Below, one piece after another: positions 1-8,120 of a stretch of 64,000 bases of DNA; position 1 is the first letter of the stretch; the number at the start of each line of letters is the position of its first letter. Under the pieces are notes generated by a model. The model saw only the letters and a program-made list of their open reading frames with translations, had not been told where the DNA came from and made no database searches. This DNA is from a bacterium (GTDB taxonomy: Bacteria > Cyanobacteriota > Vampirovibrionia > Gastranaerophilales > Gastranaerophilaceae), in assembly GCA_017396025.1 (NCBI GenBank), contig JAFQNF010000040.1, positions 1 through 64,000 on the forward strand, given 5' to 3'. The position numbers were made by a program, and so were the translations under genes.

Positions 1-458
1 ATAATAAACTAGAAGTTATATCAGAAAAATCTTTCTCCTCATCTGAAAGAGCATTAATAAAATGCTATGGAGCTAACGATGCTCTCGAAGGACTAGAAAT
101 TTTAAAACATGAGAAAGTTGATATCTCTATAACTGGTAACTCAACAAACCCAACAAGATTCCAACACCCAGTTGCTGGTACATACAAAAAATGGTGTTTT
201 GAAAACGGAAGAAAATACTTCTCAGTAGCATCAGGTGGTGGTACAGGTAGAACACTTCACCCAGATAACGTTGCTGCTGGTCCAGCTTCTTATGGTATGA
301 CAGATACAATGGGAAGAATGCACGGTGATGCTCAATTTGCTGGTTCATCATCAGTTCCTGCTCACGTAGAAATGATGGGTGTAATCGGTATGGGTAACAA
401 CCCAATGGTAGGTGCTACAGTTGCTGTTGCAGTTGCTATTGAAAACGCTTGCAAATAG
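1..458 (+). CDS. GGGtGRT-family protein, C-terminal part
   Basis: This is the C-terminal ~151 residues of a gene that starts before the window; the open frame runs from base 3 to a TAG stop at 456-458. It contains the motif SGGGTGRTLHPDN, which defines the GGGtGRT family (a family of unknown function, usually ~330 residues). Conserved Gly/His/Met-rich stretches follow, such as GMTDTMGRMHGDAQF and GMGNNPMVGATV. As known for the family, members often lie next to NifU-like iron-sulfur scaffold genes, but that neighbour would be outside this window. A strong terminator follows 20 bp after the stop, so this is the last gene of its transcript. The family call is firm; the biochemical role is unknown. 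Confidence 0.85.
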   Translation, partial: NKLEVISEKSFSSSERALIKCYGANDALEGLEILKHEKVDISITGNSTNPTRFQHPVAGTYKKWCFENGRKYFSVASGGGTGRTLHPDNVAAGPASYGMTDTMGRMHGDAQFAGSSSVPAHVEMMGVIGMGNNPMVGATVAVAVAIENACK

Positions 459-476
459 TTTTTAAATTGCATAATA

Positions 477-512
477 GAAAGAGGAAGTTATTTTTAACTT
501 CCTCTTTTTTTG
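477..512 (+). terminator. Rho-independent terminator of the GGGtGRT gene
   Basis: The stem AGAGGAAGTTA pairs with TAACTTCCTCT around a short T loop and is followed directly by a T run. It sits 20 bp after the stop codon. Confidence 0.85.
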
Positions 513-516
513 TTTA

Positions 517-655
517 AGACTGCCACAGGCTCCGCCTTCGCAGTGACGGCATTATCATTGCAAAGCATTATGGTCATTGCGAGGAGTGAAACGACGTGGC
601 AATCTTTTGCAACGAAGTCTTTTTGAAAGAGATTACTTCGCTTCTTTCGCAGTGA
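517..655. repeat. Dispersed non-coding repeat, copy A
   Basis: About 140 bp that recur almost unchanged at about 7036-7175, including the phrases ACTGCCACAGGCTC, CTTCGCAGTGACGGCATTAT and GTCATTGCGA. Segments such as GTCATTGCGAGGAGTGAAAC and the later GATTACTTCGC are partly inverted, so the element can fold. This type of GTCATTGCGA...GCAATC repeat is seen between genes in many unrelated bacterial genomes. No protein-coding signal is seen. Confidence 0.8.
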
Positions 656-671
656 TATTTTTTATAGATAC

Positions 672-1763
672 CTACTTTAATATATAGTGTGTAGCTCTTG
701 CTTTACCTAATTTTTTTAGTATTTTCATTTCTATTAGTTCATTAATATCATTATTAGCAGAGTCTTGTGAACAACCACACATCGCAGCCCATTTTGTTGT
801 TGTTAATTTACCAACAAAGTCGTCTAATAGTTTATTCAATATTTTCTTTTGTCTTTCATTGAAGTTCTTACCGGCATGTTTTTGCCAAAATTCTGCTCTT
901 TTTAATACTCCAGATAATACTTCATCACTTGATTTAATGGCAATCAATAAACTATTCAAGAACCACTCAAGCCACTTTGTTATATCCATAGTGCCTTTTT
1001 GAGTTTTCTCTAACACATTGTAATACTCTTTTCTTGTTTTCTGTATTTGAGCAGACATTGAATAGAATCTATATTTACTATCATCACTTCTAGCTAATAG
1101 CATATCTGTTAATGCCCTTGCAATTCTTCCATTTCCATCTTCAAATGGGTGAAGGATAACAAACCATAAGTGAGCAATACCTGCTTTGATTAACAAATCG
1201 TCTTTATCATCATTATTTATATAATCAAACAAATAATTCATTTCTTTATCTAAGACATCTGCAGATGGTGCTTCATAATGAACTTTTTCGCTACCATAAT
1301 AGCCAGAGATAACTTGCATAGGACCTTGTTCATCATCTCTATATTCGCCTGCTTTAATTTTATACATCCCGCTAAAACCAGTTGGAAATAAAGCAGCTTG
1401 CCAACCACAAAGCCTATCTTTTGTTAATTCTTTATCGTAGTTCTGAGTGGCATCAAGCATCATTTCAACAACACCTTCAATGTTTCTTGAAACTTGCTTT
1501 TCTCCGCCTATATCAATTCCTAATCTTCTTGCAACAGATGAACGAACAGATGTTTTATCTAATATTTCGCCTTCTATTTCAGATGATTTAGTAATGTTTT
1601 CTGTAAGTACTTGAAGTAATGCATTGTTTTTAACATCAAAACCCAATGAGTCCATTTTCCCAAGTAAAAATCCTTGTGATTTTTTAATCTCAAGCAATAA
1701 ATTTTGTATTTTATCTCCGCACCATGTAAACGAGTGCCAATCTGGGTTTTGGTATATGTACAT
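672..1763 (-). CDS. Fic-family AMPylase with N-terminal DUF4172 and inhibitory helix
   Basis: 363 residues. The Fic core motif HPFEDGNGR (His205) matches HPFx(D/E)GNGR exactly, so transfer of AMP or a related nucleotide to a protein hydroxyl is expected. The first ~85 residues match DUF4172. They contain S-S-E-I-E-G (Ser60, Glu64, Gly65), which fits the (S/T)xxxE(G/N) inhibitory motif of class II Fic proteins; the glutamate blocks ATP binding until it is displaced. The last ~60 residues look like a winged helix (KWAAMCGCSQDSANNDINELI), so it may bind DNA or regulate itself. It stands alone, with no antitoxin-like partner gene. The start is supported by GGAG about 9 nt upstream of the ATG. The target is not known. 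Confidence 0.9.
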   Translation of the reverse strand: MYIYQNPDWHSFTWCGDKIQNLLLEIKKSQGFLLGKMDSLGFDVKNNALLQVLTENITKSSEIEGEILDKTSVRSSVARRLGIDIGGEKQVSRNIEGVVEMMLDATQNYDKELTKDRLCGWQAALFPTGFSGMYKIKAGEYRDDEQGPMQVISGYYGSEKVHYEAPSADVLDKEMNYLFDYINNDDKDDLLIKAGIAHLWFVILHPFEDGNGRIARALTDMLLARSDDSKYRFYSMSAQIQKTRKEYYNVLEKTQKGTMDITKWLEWFLNSLLIAIKSSDEVLSGVLKRAEFWQKHAGKNFNERQKKILNKLLDDFVGKLTTTKWAAMCGCSQDSANNDINELIEMKILKKLGKARATHYILK

Positions 1764-1770
1764 ACAAATT

Positions 1771-1810
1771 ATCTCCGAACTTTATACGGAGATTATAACA
1801 AATATCTCCG
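1771..1810 (-). promoter_or_regulatory. Promoter and possible operator of the fic gene
   Basis: On the minus strand a perfect TATAAT (1792-1797) lies about 29 nt before the ATG. The heptamer ATCTCCG occurs at 1771-1777 and 1804-1810 and inverted at 1787-1793, so one inverted copy overlaps the -10 box. The copy nearest the gene also serves as the Shine-Dalgarno (GGAG). The arrangement suggests autoregulation by the C-terminal winged helix of Fic; this is inference. Confidence 0.5.
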
Positions 1811-1831
1811 ATAACTTCAAGACTTGGAAAC

Positions 1832-1860
1832 AAAAAAAGCGAGGTTTTCACCTCGCTTTT
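1832..1860 (-). terminator. Terminator of the RTX gene
   Basis: An 8-bp stem AGCGAGGT/ACCTCGCT with a short loop is followed on the minus strand by seven T. It lies 33 bp after the RTX stop codon and separates it from fic. Confidence 0.85.
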
Positions 1861-1892
1861 CAATCTCTATTCAAAGATTATTCAATTAGCTA

Positions 1893-4800
1893 CTACGCCA
1901 TTGATTGCCAGTTAGCAGTTTCAAATACTGCCATTAATGCATTAACTTGGTCTTCAGTTCCTGTTGTTAATGCTGTTTCAACATCTGCAAATTTGTTTGT
2001 TGTTAACCAACCTGCAACATCTGCTTTTAATGCGTTGATATCTGTAGCTGTTATTTGGAAACCATCTTTTGTTTTGATTGTTTCAACAACTCCACTATCA
2101 CTAGTAATTGAAATACCGCCAGTTAATGAATTACCAGCTTTCCATGCTTCTAAGTCAGCATCACCAACAATTCTGATACCGTCATAGTCAGTATTGCCTT
2201 CTTGGTCAATATTAAATACAACGTTAACATTATCACTATCAGTAGCTGTAAATTCAATAACATCATTACCAGCCATATCTCTTAGTGAAACTTTTGCAGT
2301 ATCTATGTCAGCGATTTTAACTAAATCATCACCAGCTTTGTCATAGATTTTTGTAAATCCTTCACCAACAAGAACTGTATCGTTACCAGCACCAGCACTA
2401 ACTGTATCGTTACCAGTACCAGTTGAGAAGTAGTTGTTACCGTCGCCACCATTTAACTGGTCATTGCCGGCACCACCGTAGATTACATTATCGCCTTTGT
2501 ATCCGTTGATGTTATCATTACCGTCACCACCATATACAGTGTCATTGCCACTACCACAGTAGATTAGGTCATTACCAGCACCACCATCAACATAATCATT
2601 ACCTAATGTTGTAGCATTGTTGTTTGTTTCACCATAGATAGTGTCATCTCCTTCACCACCATAGATAGAGTCGTCACCAGAGTTACCCCAGATAGTATCG
2701 TTGCCAGCATCACCATATAGTTTGTCGTTACCAGAACCACCTTTGATTTGGTCTTTACCATCGCCACCGTAGAATACATCGTCGCCAGCTTCTGAGTTTG
2801 AGTCACCAATGAAATCATCACCTAGACCACCATATACAGTGTCATTTCCATTACCACCATATAATGTATCATTGTCAGCACCGCCATCTACATAGTCATC
2901 GTCATTACCTGCAGAGATGTTGTCTTTACCAGCACCACCTAAGATAGAGTCGTTACCAGATTGACCATATAATCTGTCATCACCATCACCACCATCAATA
3001 GTATCGTTGCCTTCTAATGCGTAAACAGTATCGTTACCAGCTAAAGCGTTGATTGTATCATAAGCATTTGAACCTAATACAAAATCAGCATTTTCTGTTG
3101 CTAATAGTTTAGATAACTCAGTTTCTCTTCCTGATTTATCTACAAGGATGATATTTCTTTCAACTCCTTCTGCAAAGTAATTCTTTATAGTAACTGAATC
3201 AGCAGCTGAATTTCTAGTGATAACTAAATCATTATCTACTTGTTTATAAGTTAAATTTAATGCAGAAGTTGTATCATTAAATTTCAATGTAGTTGTATCA
3301 CCCATTAGAGTAACAACATCATTTCCATCACCTTTAGCAAATTCAAGTTTGTTATCACCATAGCCTACATTAATTAGGTCATCACCTTTTCCACCGATAA
3401 CAGTATCGCCAGAACTACATTCGATAGTATCATTACCAGCACCACCATCTGCATAGTCTTTACCACCACCGATAGAGATAGAATCATTGCCGTCGCCACC
3501 ATATACAGAGTCATTGCCCATGATACCTTCTAATGTATCATTACCAGCATCACCGTATACTACATCATCGCCAGCACCATCTTGTACATAGTCATTACCG
3601 TCGCCACCATATAATGTATCATTTTGTTGTCCACCATCGATAACATCATTACCAGCGTCGCCATATACTAGGTCATCACCATTACCAGCATTTACAATAT
3701 CGTTTCCAGCACCAGCATATACAATATCGTTACCGTTACCAGCTTCAACTGAGTCATTGCCTGCTTCAGCATAAACAACATCATCATTATTACCAGCATT
3801 GATAGTATCTTTACCATTACCAGCATAGATTGTATCGTTGCCACTTAAAGCATTGATAACGTCATTACCATCAAATGCATAAAGCAAGTCTTTAAGATCT
3901 GTACCTTTTACTGTTTCAGATTTTTTAGAACCTTGAAGTGCTTTCATTACGTTTGACAATAATTCTTTTCCGCTATCTTTTGTTTCAACATAGATATTAC
4001 CCATTGTTTCTGGGTTGTAATCTTCAATTTTTACACTTTGATTTTTGCCATAAGTAATAACTAAATCAGTATGTTCTTTTGCTGGATTTTCATACCAATA
4101 GTCTTCTCCACCTTTGATAGAATCATAGTATTTATCTGCTCTTGTAGATGTAATCGTTTCAAAAGATAGTGCAGAAACTGAAATGTTATCAAACACTAAT
4201 ACGTCATCTTGTCCCATGTGTTTATAAACATCATTTCCACCGCCTTTAGCAAATACAATGTTTGATGCAGCTGTTCTAGAACCCCAAATAACATCATTAC
4301 CTGCTTCACCATTTACAGTTGCACCACCTAAGTGGATAGAAATAACATCGTTACCCTTTCCTCCATATACAGTAGCATCAACTTTTTCACCATATTTTTC
4401 TTTATCAATGCCAGCATAGCCAACATTAATCATGTCGTCGCCATCACCACCATAAGCAATATCACCATTATATTTAACTTCGATGTGGTCATTGCCTTTT
4501 TCACCATATAGTTTACTTGAACCACCAGCTTCAGCAACTAAAGCATCATGACCATTTCCACCATAAACAGTATCATTACCACCCATAGTCCAAACAAAGT
4601 CATTACCATCACCAGCTTTTAAGGTATCGTTTTTATCACTACCATAAACGTAGTCATCACCCTTGCCAGCATCTACATAGTTTCCATCTGTATCAGTGCC
4701 CCAAGTATCATCATCTGTATCTACACCAGCAGTAATTTCATCATTTCCATCACCGCCATAGATAGAGTCTTTACCCAAGCCACCAACTAAGTAGTCATCA

Positions 4801-6020
4801 CCTTTATCACCATAGATTTTATCAACACCTTCAGCACCAACGATTTCATCAGCGTCGTTACCGCCATATAATGTATCGTTGAAGCTTGAACCAGTAATTG
4901 TATCTTCTCCGTTACCTGCTTTTACACTAACACCTTTAACACCTTTTTTATCAAAAGCTGTTTCAATTCCGCTTGCGTCGATATTTTCGTTTAACCAAGT
5001 ACCTGTGTAATTTTTGTCTACTGTTGTTTTGTATACATAATCTCTAAGTTCAAATGCTGCATTTGTGCCTGATTGAAGCATTACAGAGCTTTCGTCTTCT
5101 TTCTTCTTTGTAGCATCATTTGTAACGTCTTTTGCAGCAAGATTTTTAATTGTGATGTATTCATTTTGAGAAGTATAAATTAATACATCTTTTTTATTTG
5201 CAGCAATTTCAGCGTGATCAAAAGAATCAACTTTTAATAGTAAATCTTCACCCTTTGTTAGGTTAATAATGTCGTTATCATCGCCAGCGTGATGAATAAC
5301 TGTATTTTCACCTTTGCCACCTGTAATAACATCATTACCAGCGCCACCATTTACCGTATCATTGTGATTGCCACCATATAGTGTATCGTTGAATTTTGAA
5401 CCAGTAATGCTATCATCACCATTGTTACCTTTTACATTAACACCATTAATTCCTTTTTTACCAAACCCAACTTCTTGACTGTTTAAGTAACTAGCATCAA
5501 TATCTTCGCTTAACCAAGAGCCAGAATAAGCACCTTTCTTATTAAATGCACCACCAGCAAACAAATAATCTTTTAAATCAACTGTAAAAAATTCAGGTCC
5601 TTTAGTTGCGTCAAGTTCATCATAATTAGGATTTGAAACTAATAAATTAACATTACCTTTTGAACCAACAACATCTTTAGACGCAAAGTTTTTAAGTGTA
5701 ATTGACTCATTTTCATTAAATGAAACAACAACATCTTTACCAACAATATCTGCTTCAAACGCTGTTTTAGAAGTGCAATCTAATGTTAAGGTTTCACCTT
5801 TTGTTAGGTTAACAATATCGTGTCCCATTGGTTTTGCTTCTGTTTCAAAAGGTAGTTTTATTGTATTAAAATCAATTGTATTAACACCACTACCGCCTGT
5901 AATTACGTCATTACCAGCTCCAGCATAAATGTAATCGTTGCCATTGCCAGCTTTAACGACATCATTACCACCATCGACAAATATAGTATCGTTACCCTTT
6001 GTACCGTTTACTACTGCCAT
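1893..6020 (-). CDS. Large RTX calcium-binding repeat protein
   Basis: 1375 residues, dominated by glycine/aspartate nonapeptides of the form GGxGxDxIx (for example YGGDGNDTI, AGAGNDVI). They form Ca2+-binding parallel beta-rolls in the RTX family. The N-terminal third has two related non-RTX segments, each ending in (T/S)WL(N/S)E(N/D)IDAS followed by KKG(I/V)xGV and a repeat block; a third linker lies mid-protein. There is no signal peptide. The last ~90 residues lack repeats and are rich in small residues, as type I secretion signals are, so export by an ABC-type system is inferred. No ABC exporter, membrane-fusion or TolC gene is in this window. The start is supported by AGGAGG 5 nt before the ATG. 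A surface or extracellular role is likely; no catalytic domain was recognised. Confidence 0.9.
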   Translation of the reverse strand: MAVVNGTKGNDTIFVDGGNDVVKAGNGNDYIYAGAGNDVITGGSGVNTIDFNTIKLPFETEAKPMGHDIVNLTKGETLTLDCTSKTAFEADIVGKDVVVSFNENESITLKNFASKDVVGSKGNVNLLVSNPNYDELDATKGPEFFTVDLKDYLFAGGAFNKKGAYSGSWLSEDIDASYLNSQEVGFGKKGINGVNVKGNNGDDSITGSKFNDTLYGGNHNDTVNGGAGNDVITGGKGENTVIHHAGDDNDIINLTKGEDLLLKVDSFDHAEIAANKKDVLIYTSQNEYITIKNLAAKDVTNDATKKKEDESSVMLQSGTNAAFELRDYVYKTTVDKNYTGTWLNENIDASGIETAFDKKGVKGVSVKAGNGEDTITGSSFNDTLYGGNDADEIVGAEGVDKIYGDKGDDYLVGGLGKDSIYGGDGNDEITAGVDTDDDTWGTDTDGNYVDAGKGDDYVYGSDKNDTLKAGDGNDFVWTMGGNDTVYGGNGHDALVAEAGGSSKLYGEKGNDHIEVKYNGDIAYGGDGDDMINVGYAGIDKEKYGEKVDATVYGGKGNDVISIHLGGATVNGEAGNDVIWGSRTAASNIVFAKGGGNDVYKHMGQDDVLVFDNISVSALSFETITSTRADKYYDSIKGGEDYWYENPAKEHTDLVITYGKNQSVKIEDYNPETMGNIYVETKDSGKELLSNVMKALQGSKKSETVKGTDLKDLLYAFDGNDVINALSGNDTIYAGNGKDTINAGNNDDVVYAEAGNDSVEAGNGNDIVYAGAGNDIVNAGNGDDLVYGDAGNDVIDGGQQNDTLYGGDGNDYVQDGAGDDVVYGDAGNDTLEGIMGNDSVYGGDGNDSISIGGGKDYADGGAGNDTIECSSGDTVIGGKGDDLINVGYGDNKLEFAKGDGNDVVTLMGDTTTLKFNDTTSALNLTYKQVDNDLVITRNSAADSVTIKNYFAEGVERNIILVDKSGRETELSKLLATENADFVLGSNAYDTINALAGNDTVYALEGNDTIDGGDGDDRLYGQSGNDSILGGAGKDNISAGNDDDYVDGGADNDTLYGGNGNDTVYGGLGDDFIGDSNSEAGDDVFYGGDGKDQIKGGSGNDKLYGDAGNDTIWGNSGDDSIYGGEGDDTIYGETNNNATTLGNDYVDGGAGNDLIYCGSGNDTVYGGDGNDNINGYKGDNVIYGGAGNDQLNGGDGNNYFSTGTGNDTVSAGAGNDTVLVGEGFTKIYDKAGDDLVKIADIDTAKVSLRDMAGNDVIEFTATDSDNVNVVFNIDQEGNTDYDGIRIVGDADLEAWKAGNSLTGGISITSDSGVVETIKTKDGFQITATDINALKADVAGWLTTNKFADVETALTTGTEDQVNALMAVFETANWQSMA

Positions 6021-6127
6021 AAAAGCCTCCTTTTAACTGCTACAAAAAACAAAAAAGACCGTTTAAACCGGCTAGTTCAAACAATCCCTTCTTGAATTAT
6101 GTAAATCTTACTATCATCATAGTTAAT

Positions 6128-6155
6128 ATTATAGACTTTTTTCTGCAACTGTCAA
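6128..6155 (-). promoter_or_regulatory. Consensus sigma70 promoter of the RTX gene
   Basis: Perfect TTGACA (6150-6155) and perfect TATAAT (6128-6133) on the minus strand are separated by 16 bp. This is the best promoter in the window and predicts strong expression, with a leader of about 100 nt. Confidence 0.85.
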
Positions 6156-6202
6156 CAAGTATTTTCCCGGTAATTACAAGGATTTACCCCCTATAAAAGC
6201 AA

Positions 6203-6233
6203 TTAGCCAAGTGACTAATTACTTGGCTAATTT
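6203..6233 (-). terminator. Terminator after the Lys/His-rich gene
   Basis: A 10-bp inverted repeat TTAGCCAAGT/ACTTGGCTAA lies just after the stop of the leftward gene. The T tract on the minus strand is interrupted (TTGCTTTT). Confidence 0.6.
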
Positions 6234-6238
6234 TTTTA

Positions 6239-6694
6239 TTATCTATAATATCTTTTATGCTTATGGTGACCGTTAAAATGCCCTTTTTTGTAGTGATTAG
6301 CCATGTGGCTATTTCTATTATATTTTTTGTGATGTTTTGCAAATTTATAATTATTATGCTTATGGTATTTGCCTATATGTTTCTTATCCTTACCATAGCT
6401 AGGCGCAAACTTGCCATTTTTATTGAAATTATTTTTCTTATGATTGTATTTAGCATTATGTTTACCTTTCTTACCATAAAATTCTTTTTTCTTGTTGTCG
6501 TATTTCTTAAATTCTTTTTTATCTTGTTTATAGTTTTTGAATTCCCTTTTCTCTTTTTTGTAATCTTTAATTACTTTTTCTTGTTTTGGTTTCCCTTTAA
6601 ATTCTTTTGGGTTTTTAACTTCATCCGCCTGAGCGCTTTGAATACCAAAAACACTAAATACACATAATGCCATCAATACAGCTAACTTTTTCAT
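6239..6694 (-). CDS. Secreted Lys/His/Asn-rich basic protein
   Basis: 151 residues. A signal peptide (MKKLAVLMALCVFSVFGIQSAQA, with cleavage before DEVKN) precedes a low-complexity, strongly basic chain of K, H, N, Y and F, with repeats such as KKEFKKYDNKKKEF, KNNFNKNG and HHKKYNRN. It matches no family I know. The histidine clusters could bind metals, and the charge could favour binding to polyanions or cell wall; both are guesses. I chose the ATG at 6694 because GAGGAA lies about 8 nt upstream; the alternative GTG at 6709 overlaps that ribosome site. The gene stands alone between the RTX gene and a repeat region. Confidence 0.75.
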   Translation of the reverse strand: MKKLAVLMALCVFSVFGIQSAQADEVKNPKEFKGKPKQEKVIKDYKKEKREFKNYKQDKKEFKKYDNKKKEFYGKKGKHNAKYNHKKNNFNKNGKFAPSYGKDKKHIGKYHKHNNYKFAKHHKKYNRNSHMANHYKKGHFNGHHKHKRYYR

Positions 6695-6752
6695 CTTTCG
6701 CTTCCTCACAATTGCCTTACGATTTATAAAACGAATGTGTGAGAAAAAAGTT

Positions 6753-6978
6753 CAAAAGGCGAAATTTCGGACGGATGAAATCCGGTAAGCGAGTGCGAAG
6801 TGAGGACAAACGAAGTGACACGAACGACAGCAACGAGCGCAAAGAAATTTCAAGAGGCGAAATTTCGGACGGATGAAATCCGGTAAGCGAGTGCGAAGTG
6901 AGGACAAACGAAGTGCCACGAACGACAGCAACGAGCGCAAAGAAATTTCAAGAGGCGAAATTTCGGACGGATGAAATC
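6753..6978. repeat. 98-bp tandem repeat, about 2.3 units
   Basis: Two full copies (6753-6850 and 6851-6948) differ at only a couple of bases and are followed by the first ~30 bp of a third copy. Each unit contains GCGAAATTTCGG, GCGAGTGCGAAGTGAGG and ACGAACGACAGCAACGAGCG. The short reading frames here are low-complexity and repeat-driven, so I do not call genes. The third copy runs directly into the GTCATTGCGA repeats. Confidence 0.9.
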
Positions 6979-7440
6979 GTCATTGCGAACCTGTAAGGTG
7001 AAGCAATCTCGTGAAACAAAGTCATCATTAAAAAGAGACTGCCACAGGCTCTGCCTTCGCAGTGACGGCATTATAATTGCAAAGTATTATGGTCATTGCG
7101 AGAAATCTCTGATTTCGTGGCAATCTTGTGAAACGAAGTCTTTTTGAAAGAGATTACTTCGCTTCGCTCGTAATGACGGACATGTCATTTTAGAAGCGTC
7201 ATTGCGAACCGCAAGGTGAAGCAATCTTGTGAAACTATTTACGTCATTGCGAGAAGTGAAACGACGAAGCAATCTAGTAGAACGAAGTCATATAGGCAAA
7301 AGATCACCACGGACTGGCGTCCTCGTGATGACAGACATGTCGTTTTGAAATCGTCATTGCGAACCGTAAGGTGAAGCAATCTTGTGCAACGGAGTCTTTT
7401 TGAAAGAGATTACTTCGCTTCGCTCGTAATGACGTGTTTG
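6976..7440. repeat. Cluster of GTCATTGCGA dispersed repeats
   Basis: About 465 bp of non-coding DNA built from several copies of one family. GTCATTGCGA occurs at 6979, 7092, 7198, 7243 and 7353, each followed by GAAGCAATCT- or GGCAATCTTG-like ends. The inverted form CTTCGCTCGTAATGAC recurs at about 7164 and 7416. The part at about 7036-7175 is a near copy of 517-655. With the 98-bp units, this fills the whole gene-free stretch from 6710 to 7472. Confidence 0.85.
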
Positions 7441-7472
7441 TTTATAGTCTGTGTCATTACAAGAAAATACAA

Positions 7473-8012
7473 CTAATCCAAATAATACAACGAAGCCAAG
7501 CTTTGAGCAGTTAAAACATAGCCTTCATTTTCTTTAGCCCTTAACCACTCTTTTATCTGTGATTTTTTTACCCATACCCTATCAACAATCACACCATCAT
7601 CACTTACGGGCTTTTGATGCTGCATTTTCTCTTTTACATGCGCAACTGCAATAGCAAAAGTTTCAGATACACATCCAGCAGAGCTTGCAACATTTTTGGC
7701 TTTAATTTCAATTCTATCAGCAACCAAGCCGGCTTCTTCTAAAAGTTCCGCCCTAACCGCATCTTCTAAATTCTCACCCATACGCTCATCACCAACAAGC
7801 CCAGCAACCAAACCAATTGCATACTTTCCACGCTTTTCTGCTTGCAATGGGGGACGTTCTTCTATTAAAAATAAAACTTCATCTTCTGCAACCGTCAAAA
7901 TAACAACAACATCACTTGCATTAGGTCTATGTGCATAAACCCAAGGTCTACCACTCTTAGACGGTGTAGATTTTAAATCCAAAAACTTTGTATGATATAA
8001 AATTTCACTCAT
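7473..8012 (-). CDS. Nudix hydrolase, ADP-ribose pyrophosphatase-like
   Basis: 179 residues. The Nudix box is readable as GDERMGENLEDAVRAELLEEAGL, keeping the spaced Gly, Glu and the EExG core that binds Mg2+. The residue at the usual Arg of REU is alanine, with an arginine one place earlier. The overall layout (VYAHRPNASDVVVILTVAEDEVLFLIEERPP before the box) resembles ADP-sugar pyrophosphatases that cut nucleoside diphosphate derivatives. The substrate cannot be read from the sequence. There is no Shine-Dalgarno; a -10-like TATCAT lies 6 nt before the ATG, so the mRNA may be leaderless. It is divergent from ileS. Confidence 0.85.
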   Translation of the reverse strand: MSEILYHTKFLDLKSTPSKSGRPWVYAHRPNASDVVVILTVAEDEVLFLIEERPPLQAEKRGKYAIGLVAGLVGDERMGENLEDAVRAELLEEAGLVADRIEIKAKNVASSAGCVSETFAIAVAHVKEKMQHQKPVSDDGVIVDRVWVKKSQIKEWLRAKENEGYVLTAQSLASLYYLD

Positions 8013-8018
8013 AAAAAA

Positions 8019-8024
8019 ATGATA
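8019..8024 (-). promoter_or_regulatory. -10 element (TATCAT) 6 nt before the Nudix ATG
   Basis: TATCAT on the minus strand is separated from the ATG by six T. A start about 7 nt after the -10 would place the first transcribed base on the A of ATG. It is weaker than the TATAAT cases elsewhere in this window. Confidence 0.4.
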
Positions 8025-8120
8025 GTTGATTTTGAATAAAAAATAAAGAATATATAATTTGTTCCTTTTAACGCTTGTTTATATTAAAATATTGCCAGTG
8101 AAAATTAAAAGGTGGATAAC

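Noticed and set aside
1624..2187. Rightward 187-residue frame across the fic and RTX gene ends
   Set aside because: It runs antisense through two real genes and a terminator, and its later half is the low-complexity complement of RTX repeats.
6752..7071. Two short leftward Arg/Leu/Phe-rich proteins over the tandem repeats
   Set aside because: They repeat the same peptide because the DNA is a 98-bp tandem repeat, and have no ribosome site or conservation signal.
8112..8120. GTG start for ileS
   Set aside because: The GTG is part of the AGGTGG ribosome site for the ATG at 8121.
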